Of a stretch of 40,590 nt of DNA, positions 1-7,877 are shown piece after piece (position 1 is the stretch's first letter; each line of letters begins with the position of its first letter). Below the pieces are notes generated by a model, which was not told where the DNA came from, did no database searches, and saw only the letters and a program-made list of their open reading frames with translations. The position numbers were made by a program, and so were the translations under genes. The stretch is from CAZGDB01 sp964524705. GTDB taxonomy: Bacteria; Pseudomonadota; Gammaproteobacteria; Berkiellales; Berkiellaceae. The stretch is taken from the NCBI GenBank assembly GCA_964524705.1, contig CAZGDB010000016.1, forward strand, positions 1 through 40,590. The letters run 5' to 3'.

Positions 1-1
1 A

Positions 2-1075
2 AAAACCCACGAATATCGCGTCGGGTTAGTACCAGAGAGCGTTCGTGAATTAACCCGTTTAGGTCATACCGTTTTGGTAGAGCATAATGCAGGCGCTGGT
101 ATCGGTGTCAGTGATGAAGCCTATCACAATATGGGTGCACGGATAGTGCCAGATGCGGAAACGCTGTTTGGTGAAAGCGAACTGATTGTTAAAGTCAAAG
201 AACCACAACCACAAGAATGTAAGCGTTTAACGTCTAAACATACTTTATTTACTTTTTTACACTTAGCCCCGGATCGTGTTCAAGCAGAGCTCTTAATCGC
301 CTCTGGTTGTACTGCCATTGCTTATGAAACTGTAAGTGATGCACAAGGACGTTTACCCTTGTTAGCCCCTATGAGTGAAGTAGCAGGTCGTATGAGCGTA
401 CAAATGGGTGCCAGTGGCTTAGAAAAACCACAAGGTGGCCGTGGTGTGTTATTAGGTGGTGTGCCTGGGGTTATGCCTGCAAAGGTCCTGATTTTAGGGG
501 CTGGCGTAGTGGGGAGCCAAGCCGCACGTATTGCCATTGGTATGCAAGCAACAGTCATTGTGATGGACAATAATATCAATAAATTACGTGCCATTGACGA
601 TCAGTACGGTGTAAAAGTACGTACTGCTTTTTATACCCAAGATGCTTTAGAAAAATTATTACCTTCTATGGATTTAGTGATCGGAGCTGTGTTGATTCCC
701 GGTGGCTCTGCACCAAAATTGATTCGTAAATCCCATTTATCCATGATGCAACAAGGGTCTGTATTGGTGGATGTCTCCATCGATCAAGGGGGATGCTTTG
801 AGACAAGCAAACCCACCACCTTTGATAAACCTTCTTATATTGAAGAGGGGGTCGTGCATTATGCGGTCAGTAATATGCCAGGGGCAGCACCTTATACTTC
901 TGCCTATGCTTTAAATAACGCAACTTTGCCTTATGTACTGAAGTTAGCATCCTTGGGAACCAATACCGCATTACGCACGGATACGAGCTTGTTGATGGGC
1001 TTGAATGTGTTTAATGGGGCGATTACTCACCCCGAAGTGGCAAAAGCCTTAGATTTACCTTTAAAGGCCTTTTAA
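2..1075 (+). CDS. ald: Alanine dehydrogenase, 5' end cut by the window
   Basis: This enzyme reversibly converts L-alanine plus NAD to pyruvate, ammonia and NADH in the cytosol. The frame is open from the first bases and reads THEYRVGLVPESVREL, the family's N-terminal motif with the pyruvate-binding Arg, so only about ten residues lie outside the window. A TTG at 74 is internal and not the start. The Rossmann motif GAGVVGSQAARIA and the active-site His in TFLHLAPD are present. Its end overlaps the convergent ddpX gene by 15 bp. The pairing suggests that alanine freed from D-Ala-D-Ala could be oxidised, but an alanine racemase would be needed and none is in this window. Confidence 0.95.
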   Translation, partial: KTHEYRVGLVPESVRELTRLGHTVLVEHNAGAGIGVSDEAYHNMGARIVPDAETLFGESELIVKVKEPQPQECKRLTSKHTLFTFLHLAPDRVQAELLIASGCTAIAYETVSDAQGRLPLLAPMSEVAGRMSVQMGASGLEKPQGGRGVLLGGVPGVMPAKVLILGAGVVGSQAARIAIGMQATVIVMDNNINKLRAIDDQYGVKVRTAFYTQDALEKLLPSMDLVIGAVLIPGGSAPKLIRKSHLSMMQQGSVLVDVSIDQGGCFETSKPTTFDKPSYIEEGVVHYAVSNMPGAAPYTSAYALNNATLPYVLKLASLGTNTALRTDTSLLMGLNVFNGAITHPEVAKALDLPLKAF

Positions 1076-1735
1076 ATCCGCTGTAATAGGAATATCTAAG
1101 GGCTGGGCTACAGTTTGTGTTTGATGTTCAAAATGCCAATACTCTTGCTCAAATGGCATAAATCCCGCAGCTTGCATGGCGCCTGCCAAGAGTAGTCTAT
1201 GATAATGGGCTTCTTTTGAGATCTGAGGGACTTTGGCTGTGATATGAGAAATAGGGTCAAAAAAATCAAAAGGTGCCCCTAGATCTAATAATTCCCCAGT
1301 TTTTAAATTTTGCAGCGTAAGATCTACCGTGTGCCCAAAGTTATGCCTGGAAATAGGATCTGCAATATACCCTAAAGCGCCTAATTCTTGTTTTTTAAAA
1401 TTAGGATAATATTGCGCTTGCCTTTTTTGTTCTGCAGCATCTACAGGTGCTGCAAACCAGTGAGAAAAATCTTTTACTGCACGTTGTGGTCTATAACTAT
1501 CAAAAATATATAACCCTAAACCTATAGAACGCAGCGCATTATGAGCTTCACATAAAGCACCTGCTGCCGTTGGAGTCAGTAATAAGACATCCGCAGCATC
1601 TGCATGATAGCCATCGACAATTCGACCTAAAAAGTTTTCAGTCGTGGCATAGGCTAATTTGCCTTGAATGGGGGTGGTGCAGCGCGTTGTACTTAAGCGC
1701 TGCACATCTACTAAAATCCCTGCTAAAGCGGTCAC
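1061..1735 (-). CDS. ddpX: D-alanyl-D-alanine dipeptidase (VanX/DdpX family)
   Basis: This is a peptidase family M15D zinc enzyme that hydrolyses D-Ala-D-Ala. The zinc motif SRHNFGHTVDLTL (His and Asp ligands) and the C-terminal EYWHFE with catalytic Glu and third zinc His are both present, and DSYRP carries the conserved Arg. At 224 aa it has normal length. I see no signal peptide, so a cytosolic recycling role is more likely than a periplasmic one. The GTG start overlaps the gltA TGA as GTGA (1732-1735), implying translational coupling to citrate synthase. VanX-type vancomycin resistance is not implied, since no vanH or vanA is nearby. Confidence 0.88.
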   Translation of the reverse strand: MTALAGILVDVQRLSTTRCTTPIQGKLAYATTENFLGRIVDGYHADAADVLLLTPTAAGALCEAHNALRSIGLGLYIFDSYRPQRAVKDFSHWFAAPVDAAEQKRQAQYYPNFKKQELGALGYIADPISRHNFGHTVDLTLQNLKTGELLDLGAPFDFFDPISHITAKVPQISKEAHYHRLLLAGAMQAAGFMPFEQEYWHFEHQTQTVAQPLDIPITADLKGL

Positions 1736-3009
1736 TTAATGCTCCAATCCCGTGTCGTGGCACCAGTGTATAATTGGCGAGGACGGCTAATGGTTAAGCT
1801 AGGATCTCCAATCATTTCATTCCAATGCGCAATCCACCCTACAGTTCGGGCTAAGGCGAAAATCACGGTAAACATATTTGTTGGGATACCAATGGCTTTG
1901 AGAATAATCCCGGAGTAAAAATCAACATTAGGGTAGAGTTTACGTTGGATGAAGTATTCATCTTGTAGCGCAATTTCTTCTAGCTTTAAGGCTAATTTAA
2001 ATAAAGGGTCTTCTTTACAATCTAAAGCTTCTAAGACTTCATAACAGGTTTGACGCATTACTTTTGCGCGTGGATCGAAATTTTTATAAACACGATGCCC
2101 AAAACCCATCAGGCGGAACTTATCATTAGGGTCTTTTGCTTTGTCGATAAATTTTTGAATATTATCGACAGTCCCAATTTCGGTCAGCATCCCTAATACC
2201 GCTTCATTAGCCCCCCCATGTGCAGGCCCCCAGAGTGCGGCAATACCGGCTGCAATACAAGCAAAGGGGTTGGCACCTGAAGAACCAGCCAAACGGACGG
2301 TAGAGGTGGATGCATTTTGTTCATGATCTGCATGTAGCACTAAAATTCTGTCCATGGCGCGGACTAATACAGGATTAGGTTCAGTGACTTCGCAAGGCGT
2401 AGAAAACATCATATTTAAGAAGTTTTCAGAATAGCTCATGCGATTTAAAGGCGCTACAAAAGGATGACCAATCGAGTATTTATAACACATAGCGGCTAAA
2501 GTCGGGACCTTAGCAATCAGTCTAAATGCCGCAATCTTACGATGTTCTGCATTTTTAATATCTAAAGCATCATGATAAAACGCAGATAATGCCCCAATCA
2601 CACCACACATAATCGCCATAGGATGTGCATCGCGTCTAAAACCATTAAAGAAGGAACGGATTTGATCATGCACCATGGTATGTTGTGTAATAGAGTTTTC
2701 AAAGTCAGCAAGTTGCGGGGCAGTGGGACGTTCTCCGTAGAGCAATAAATAACAGACTTGTGTATAGGTAGCATGTTCCGCCAGTTGTTCTATAGGATAA
2801 CCACGATGTAATAAGATCCCAGCATCTCCATCAATATACGTAATGCTAGAAGCACACGCGCCCGTAGATTTAAAACCAGGATCGTAAGTGAAAAATCCCT
2901 GTTGAGTTAGTTTACCTACGTCTATTACAGACGGTCCTAAGGTCCCTTCTAGTATTGGTAGCTCAAGTGGCGCTTGGCCAGGAATGGTAAGAATTGCGTT
3001 TTTAGACAT
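1732..3009 (-). CDS. gltA: Citrate synthase
   Basis: It condenses oxaloacetate and acetyl-CoA to citrate, the entry step of the TCA cycle. At 425 aa it matches the hexameric gammaproteobacterial type. The catalytic residues are His in WGPAHGGANEAVL (about residue 263), His in GFGHRVYKNFDPRA (about 303) and Asp in VDFYSGI (about 361). The frame is open further upstream to 3036, but the ATG at 3009 is chosen because GGAG lies a few bases before it and the protein then begins MSKNAILT. The gene points away from the sdh-suc operon as in many gammaproteobacteria, except that two ankyrin genes now separate them. ddpX overlaps its stop codon. Confidence 0.97.
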   Translation of the reverse strand: MSKNAILTIPGQAPLELPILEGTLGPSVIDVGKLTQQGFFTYDPGFKSTGACASSITYIDGDAGILLHRGYPIEQLAEHATYTQVCYLLLYGERPTAPQLADFENSITQHTMVHDQIRSFFNGFRRDAHPMAIMCGVIGALSAFYHDALDIKNAEHRKIAAFRLIAKVPTLAAMCYKYSIGHPFVAPLNRMSYSENFLNMMFSTPCEVTEPNPVLVRAMDRILVLHADHEQNASTSTVRLAGSSGANPFACIAAGIAALWGPAHGGANEAVLGMLTEIGTVDNIQKFIDKAKDPNDKFRLMGFGHRVYKNFDPRAKVMRQTCYEVLEALDCKEDPLFKLALKLEEIALQDEYFIQRKLYPNVDFYSGIILKAIGIPTNMFTVIFALARTVGWIAHWNEMIGDPSLTISRPRQLYTGATTRDWSIK

Positions 3010-3032
3010 AAAAAACTCCAAAGGGACAAGAT

Positions 3033-3044
3033 ACACATATGTGT
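3033..3044. promoter_or_regulatory. 12-bp perfect palindrome in the gltA leader
   Basis: ACACATATGTGT is a perfect palindrome 24 bp upstream of the gltA start. A weak minus-strand promoter-like pair lies just upstream. It could be an operator or chance; no known regulator is assigned. Confidence 0.25.
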
Positions 3045-3091
3045 GTCAGGATACGGCGCTTGTACCCACAAGTAAATATGCGCATACAGAG

Positions 3092-3121
3092 TTGAGTTTG
3101 GCAGCAGACTAATTGTATAAT
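3092..3121 (+). promoter_or_regulatory. Sigma-70-like promoter of the F-box/ankyrin gene
   Basis: TTGAGT (3092-3097), an 18-bp spacer and a consensus TATAAT (3116-3121) predict a transcription start near 3128, about 23 bp before the ATG at 3151. The F-box gene therefore appears to carry its own promoter in the gltA upstream region. Confidence 0.6.
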
Positions 3122-3150
3122 TGTCATACTATTGAGCTGCTGCATGGTTG

Positions 3151-5256
3151 ATGAGCATGTTACTAATTGAGCTTCCGCGAGATATTTTATTTTTGATTTT
3201 CAAACAGTTATCTCCGTTAGCGTTACAGCGGTTCGCAGCGACCTCACGTATGGCCCATCAATTGGCATATGAATTTTTAGCGTTACAGCTCTCTGCACCC
3301 AGTCCTACACGTTTTTTTTATAGGCTTTTTGATGCGCCTGTATTAAGGGAGCTGCAATATTCTATATTCCACACATTAGTGCCGTGGATGCAGCAAATGC
3401 AACGACAACCTGGAGTATATCCTTTACATAGAGTTGAGTTGGAAAGCTTTATTAGTTCACCTTTTAAGATTAAAAGGATGTTGGAACAGCATGCCAGTAA
3501 TTGGGGAACGGGTTTGGACTTACCTTGGGATGTATACTCTCCTGAAATACAGCGAGAGTGGTTAGTACAGTTAACTGCAGATTTTCAGCGTAAGCACCCT
3601 GGTAGGCAATTAGTAGAATCTGGAGCGGTTTTTGCGAATATGCAGCGTAGTGACCCGTCCTTGGATACGGTGCGTGCTGTATTAAATACAATGCTAAAAC
3701 GTTATACCGAAGTTGAGGTTGCTGAGGTGTTGGTGCAGGGCACTACTTTAAAGGAACTAATAGAGATTTTACAGGACTATTATAAAAGGTATGTCCATCA
3801 GCAGTTACAGCGTGAATTTGTACAAAATTTAGATATTGTTCCAGCGGATAAAAAAGTATTTAAAAATGCCATCAAGCGCCAGAACTGGTTTTTGGTTGCG
3901 CAACAGTTACGCAATGGTGTGCTTTTAAATACTGCTGCGTTATGGACAGATCTTATTAAAGTGGAGACGTGGGAAAGGGGCGTACAGCTTTTTTTATTAG
4001 CTGATGCAGATCCTAATGTTGTTTTTCAATATAGGGGTAAAACTTATACTTTGTTGCATCATGCGATGTGTTTGGGGAGATTAGATATCCTTAGACAGTT
4101 AGTCCATTTTGGTGCAGCGTTAAATGTGCGGGATGAAAATGGGGTTACGCCTTTAACGATGACAGTACAGTGGCAAACATGTACTGAGTATTTATTGGAA
4201 CAAGGTGCGAATGTTTTAGATGGTGCAGGGCGTACTGTTTTACATACTATTGCAGCAACAGGGGTTGAGTATCCACATAATCTAGATCCCAACTGGATTA
4301 AAAAATTAATTAGTCAATACCATGTGCCCGTGAATGCACAAGATATCCGTGGTGAGACCGCATTATATCTTGCTGTTGTGGGTCAAAAATATCAGCTAGC
4401 GATGATGTTGTTAGAAAACGGTGCATCTTTAGCATCGATGGTGGGATTTGGGGATGGCGATACGCCGATTCATGTGTTGGTGAATAAAAAAGAGAATATA
4501 GAAACTGCTGCTTTTGAGTTTATACAACACTGCTTAGAAAGATATCCGGATATGCTGACAATAGTGAATGCTAAAGGTAATACGTTATTACACGATGCCG
4601 TCCGTTTTAATCATCGAGAAGTCGTTTTGGCACTTTTAGCAAAAGGGGCTTCCTTGTTAGTTAAAAATAATAAGGGACAAACCCCTATGCATTTCATACC
4701 TAAGTCGGGTGTAATGCCAGAACTCATAGCAAGATATCTAGCAGAAAATGGGGATTGGAATGCAATAGATAGTGATGGGAACAATTTATTACATCATGCC
4801 GTTCAAATAGGTAACGTTGAGTGGATCAGAATCTTGCTGGCGCAAGGTGCAGATGCTAGATTGCAGAATCATGCAGGAAAAACGCCAATAGAGATGCAAT
4901 ATGTTTTTGGTCGGCGTCTCTCACGTACGAATAGGCACCTCTCAGAGACAGAATATAAAACGCTGGTTAATTTAGAAATGACGAAAATACGGATGCAGCA
5001 TTATTTAAGCCCACCGCCTGTTGCTGTGTTATTTTCACAAACGCCTCACTCTAAACGAGTCTGCCTTGTTCTCAATGTGTCACAGTATCACGAACGATTT
5101 ATGGCATTGTTTCAAGAAAGTAGGTCACCACGCCTATCTTTATGGGCAGAATATGCGCCCGGAGAAGGACCGTGTACAAGGGAAGTGGCAGAAGCTTATG
5201 CAACAGCCTGTGTAGCAGAGCTAGAGCGTGAATTTAGAGTATTGATTCCAAAGTAG
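3151..5256 (+). CDS. F-box and ankyrin-repeat protein, putative secreted effector
   Basis: The 701-aa protein opens with an F-box-like segment at about residues 5-45: LPRDILFLIFKQLSPLALQR followed by FAATSRMAHQLA. F-boxes recruit Skp1 of eukaryotic SCF ubiquitin ligases and in bacteria occur mainly in secreted effectors such as Legionella AnkB. A helical region without a recognised fold follows. Ankyrin repeats fill about residues 297-590, with TLLHHAMCLGRLDILRQLV, NTLLHDAVRFNHREVVLALL and NLLHHAVQIGNVEWIRILL as clear examples. There is no signal peptide or membrane segment. The C-terminus is charged (ELEREFRVLIPK). TTG 3148, ATG 3151 and ATG 3157 are possible starts; 3151 is chosen. Secretion and ligase recruitment are inference. 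Confidence 0.85.
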   Translation: MSMLLIELPRDILFLIFKQLSPLALQRFAATSRMAHQLAYEFLALQLSAPSPTRFFYRLFDAPVLRELQYSIFHTLVPWMQQMQRQPGVYPLHRVELESFISSPFKIKRMLEQHASNWGTGLDLPWDVYSPEIQREWLVQLTADFQRKHPGRQLVESGAVFANMQRSDPSLDTVRAVLNTMLKRYTEVEVAEVLVQGTTLKELIEILQDYYKRYVHQQLQREFVQNLDIVPADKKVFKNAIKRQNWFLVAQQLRNGVLLNTAALWTDLIKVETWERGVQLFLLADADPNVVFQYRGKTYTLLHHAMCLGRLDILRQLVHFGAALNVRDENGVTPLTMTVQWQTCTEYLLEQGANVLDGAGRTVLHTIAATGVEYPHNLDPNWIKKLISQYHVPVNAQDIRGETALYLAVVGQKYQLAMMLLENGASLASMVGFGDGDTPIHVLVNKKENIETAAFEFIQHCLERYPDMLTIVNAKGNTLLHDAVRFNHREVVLALLAKGASLLVKNNKGQTPMHFIPKSGVMPELIARYLAENGDWNAIDSDGNNLLHHAVQIGNVEWIRILLAQGADARLQNHAGKTPIEMQYVFGRRLSRTNRHLSETEYKTLVNLEMTKIRMQHYLSPPPVAVLFSQTPHSKRVCLVLNVSQYHERFMALFQESRSPRLSLWAEYAPGEGPCTREVAEAYATACVAELEREFRVLIPK

Positions 5257-5349
5257 TCGGCTAACCAAGGAAGGGTGGGAATTCCCCTTTGCGTCTGGTG
5301 TAAATCTGCGCTAAGGTTTGCACCATTAGGGCAGACTTAGGAGTACACC

Positions 5350-7074
5350 ATGTCAGAATTCGGTGAAATGTTACGCAATGCAGTGCAAGCGCAGGATACA
5401 AATACATTTCATGAATACCTAGAACAGTGTGCGTTGGAACAACTAGATGAAATCGATGAGTATGGTAATACGGCTTTGCATTATGCGGTGCAGGGATATT
5501 TGTATGATCCTACAGATGATGAGCATAATGAAGATTATTTTGTGCGTCAGTTATTAAACAAGGGTGCTAATCCTAATATTAAAAATGCGAACGGATGTAC
5601 GGCTTTTTATCTATCTTTGCATCAGCCTCTGAATTACTTATTAGTAACGTTGTTTTTAGGAAAATGTTCGGTACAGGTGAATAATAGTGGTCCTGTTCCC
5701 ATTGCTGTGTATTATCCAGATTTACCATTATTAAAAAAGAAATTACGTAATGCTGGAGTTTTAGAACATCGTGTGGAAGCGAATCAGACTATCCACCATC
5801 ACTTGACAGAACAAAATGCTGCCTTGAGTATTGAAAGATTAGCTGAGGACAAAACATCAGAACAAATTGTCGCCGCTTATGAGGGTTTTAAAATATATTT
5901 TAAAACAGCAGAGTTTCAACAAGATCTGACTGAGATTAGTGAGTCCTCTTTTGGTGAAGATTATATTTTTCAAATGATGCAAAAGTGTGCGCCACAGGAG
6001 CGATATGCACAATTAACTATTGCTTTGCCTGGTTTGGTTCAGCGTATGGAAGGTTCTAGCGTTAGGGATGAATTTCAAAGAGTGATGGGGTTGATGTGGA
6101 TAGCAATTCAAGAAATAGATCATTTATATGCCTGCAAAGTTCCTCATGCAAATATCCCTTTAGAATTGAAAAATTTAAGGCATGTTTTTTTTAAGAGACT
6201 TTTTAGAATAGAAAAAGAGTTTTTAGAAGGGAATGTGATTGGTGAGGCACAGTGTGCCCCTGGAACCATTAAGCATGTAGTGGATATTTTAACTTTGGTG
6301 CATGACCAGGTGTTGGTCACAGATCAGGTGGTGACTCCAGAATTTAATCCAAAGCGTTCATTAGCTACACAACTCATAGCAGAGGATTTTAAGCGTCTTA
6401 AAAGATGTATTACAGACGGGAAATTAGGGAAGAAGGGTAAAAAATTAGCAGGCTATTTAAGTGGCGGGTATTTTTTACAGGCACATTATAGTGATTTTTT
6501 TAAAACTGGCGTATTGTTGCCCATGGATCCTAATAATCCTACACAAGCAAAAACAGCACAAAAAGCACAACTTTTATTAGAACTGTGCTTGGGGTGGATA
6601 AAACGTGCCCAAAAATGGACGGAAGATGCGGATTTTCTGGCGTTAGAAGATGTTTTGCAGGTTATGCCTATCGAACAGTTTGTGCAAACACTCGCGCCCG
6701 TTGTCGTGCCTGCAGCACCTACAGTGACTGTTCTAACGGCTGAGAATGCGGTTGCCTATGCTGCTGCATTAGTGGCCGCTAGAGCTGCTCAACAAATGCA
6801 TCGTACGCAAGGAACCTCAGCACATGCACGTTGGCAGTCTTTGCGTGATAGAGCCAGGAATGTACCTGGATATGCGCAGATTGTTTTGCCGCCTACGCAA
6901 GATCCGGTTGCCGGTTTAGATGCGTTGTGTTTGGCCTATCCTCATGTTTTACAAAATCCAGTATTGGCTGTTCTTTTATCAATGTCGCCTACTATACAGT
7001 TTGGTGCTGTAAGTCGAACAACAGCTTCTCCTATCCCGGTAAGTTCTGCAAAGCGGCGTCGATATCATGAGTAG
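5350..7074 (+). CDS. Ankyrin-repeat protein, putative effector
   Basis: This 574-aa protein has two to three ankyrin repeats near the N-terminus (about residues 30-120; GNTALHYAVQG and LLNKGANPNIKNANGCTAFY). A long helical region of unknown function follows, then an Ala-rich segment and a tail ending AKRRRYHE, a basic cluster that could act as a nuclear localisation signal in a host. The ATG at 5350 has a good TAGGAG ribosome site. It lies 93 bp after the F-box gene in the same direction, so the two may be co-transcribed. Its tail shares a short motif with the 969-aa ankyrin-type protein at 23964. No enzyme motif was recognised. Confidence 0.8.
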   Translation: MSEFGEMLRNAVQAQDTNTFHEYLEQCALEQLDEIDEYGNTALHYAVQGYLYDPTDDEHNEDYFVRQLLNKGANPNIKNANGCTAFYLSLHQPLNYLLVTLFLGKCSVQVNNSGPVPIAVYYPDLPLLKKKLRNAGVLEHRVEANQTIHHHLTEQNAALSIERLAEDKTSEQIVAAYEGFKIYFKTAEFQQDLTEISESSFGEDYIFQMMQKCAPQERYAQLTIALPGLVQRMEGSSVRDEFQRVMGLMWIAIQEIDHLYACKVPHANIPLELKNLRHVFFKRLFRIEKEFLEGNVIGEAQCAPGTIKHVVDILTLVHDQVLVTDQVVTPEFNPKRSLATQLIAEDFKRLKRCITDGKLGKKGKKLAGYLSGGYFLQAHYSDFFKTGVLLPMDPNNPTQAKTAQKAQLLLELCLGWIKRAQKWTEDADFLALEDVLQVMPIEQFVQTLAPVVVPAAPTVTVLTAENAVAYAAALVAARAAQQMHRTQGTSAHARWQSLRDRARNVPGYAQIVLPPTQDPVAGLDALCLAYPHVLQNPVLAVLLSMSPTIQFGAVSRTTASPIPVSSAKRRRYHE

Positions 7075-7110
7075 AATAGTTGGTTAGTTGACACGTTTTG
7101 GTGTAAAGGA

Positions 7111-7139
7111 TTGCACGAGCGTGTAGTTTCCTCTATATT
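7111..7139 (+). promoter_or_regulatory. Sigma-70-like promoter of the sdh-suc operon
   Basis: TTGCAC (7111-7116), a 17-bp spacer and TATATT (7134-7139) predict a start near 7146, about 22 bp before the sdhC GTG. A separate TTGACA at 7088-7093 has no good -10 partner. The promoter overlaps the TTG at 7111, which argues against that codon as the sdhC start. Confidence 0.5.
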
Positions 7140-7167
7140 GGAATGCTTTAGGATCCTAGGGGATAAT

Positions 7168-7554
7168 GTGTCTAAACGACCAATGTTTTTAAATCTCTTG
7201 CTCATTCGTTTGCCTATTACGGGCTTCGTTTCCATACTGCATCGGATCAGCGGATTGTTTTTATTTTTAATACTTCCCTTTATATTATATGTTTGGGAGC
7301 TGAGCTTAAAATCAGCTGAAGATTTTGCAAGTCTTGCAACCTCTGTAAACCATCCTCTTTGTTATACCATTATCTGTCTCATGGGGTTAGCCTTTCTTTA
7401 CCACCTATTAGCAGGGATTCGTCATTTATTGATGGATCTGCATTTAGGAGACAGTAAAGGTGTAGCACGCGCAACTTCTTGGTTGGTGTTGTTCTTGACC
7501 TTGAGTGCAGCGGCCTATTGTGTCGCAATTAAAGTAATGCCAGGAGTAGTGTAA
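7168..7554 (+). CDS. sdhC: Succinate dehydrogenase cytochrome b556 subunit
   Basis: This is one of two membrane anchors of complex II, carrying haem b and the ubiquinone site. The 128-aa protein has three hydrophobic segments. Conserved features are LPITGFVSILHRISG (quinone-site Ser and Arg) and the haem-ligand His in YHLLAGIRHLLMD. The GTG at 7168 is chosen over the upstream TTG at 7111 because TAGGGG precedes it, the protein starts MSKRP like relatives, and the TTG lies inside the predicted -35 box. Its TAA overlaps the sdhD ATG by one base (TAATG). Confidence 0.93.
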   Translation: MSKRPMFLNLLLIRLPITGFVSILHRISGLFLFLILPFILYVWELSLKSAEDFASLATSVNHPLCYTIICLMGLAFLYHLLAGIRHLLMDLHLGDSKGVARATSWLVLFLTLSAAAYCVAIKVMPGVV

Positions 7555-7877
7555 TGCGTGGATTAACACAATGGCTGTGGCAAAGATTTTCAGCAGTAAT
7601 ATTAGTGGCCTATAGTGGTTTATTGATTGCTTATTTTGGTTTTTTATATCCTTTAGACTACGCCAACTGGCATGCTTTTTTTAGTATGACGTTGGTGAAA
7701 TGGTCAACTTTGTTGGCAGTCTTGAGTATCTTAATTCATGCATGGATTGGGGTATGGACCATCGCAACGGATTATTTAAAATGTACTTGTATACGACACA
7801 GCTTTTTAGCACTAGTGATTGTAGCCTTAATGGGGTATGGCGCTTGGAGTGTGCATATTTTATGGAGTTTGGTTTAA
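7554..7877 (+). CDS. sdhD: Succinate dehydrogenase membrane anchor subunit
   Basis: This is the second membrane anchor of complex II, 107 aa with three transmembrane helices. The haem-ligand His in ILIHAWIGVWTIATDYLK and the Asp-Tyr pair of the quinone site in TDYLK are conserved. It starts in a TAATG overlap with sdhC and ends directly against the sdhA ATG with no spacer, a compact arrangement favouring equal expression. The sdhA ribosome site (GGAG) lies within its last codons. Confidence 0.93.
   Translation: MRGLTQWLWQRFSAVILVAYSGLLIAYFGFLYPLDYANWHAFFSMTLVKWSTLLAVLSILIHAWIGVWTIATDYLKCTCIRHSFLALVIVALMGYGAWSVHILWSLV

Noticed and set aside
1061..1735. Vancomycin resistance cluster
   Set aside because: Only a VanX-family peptidase is present; there is no vanH, vanA or regulator, and the neighbours are core metabolism.
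5257..5349. Possible terminator between the two ankyrin genes
   Set aside because: GGGAATTCCC and a GTCTGGTG/GCACC...CAGAC pairing are present, but stems are imperfect and no T run follows.
7111..7167. sdhC start at TTG 7111
   Set aside because: The extra 19 residues are not family-like and the codon lies in the predicted -35 box; GTG 7168 has a ribosome site.
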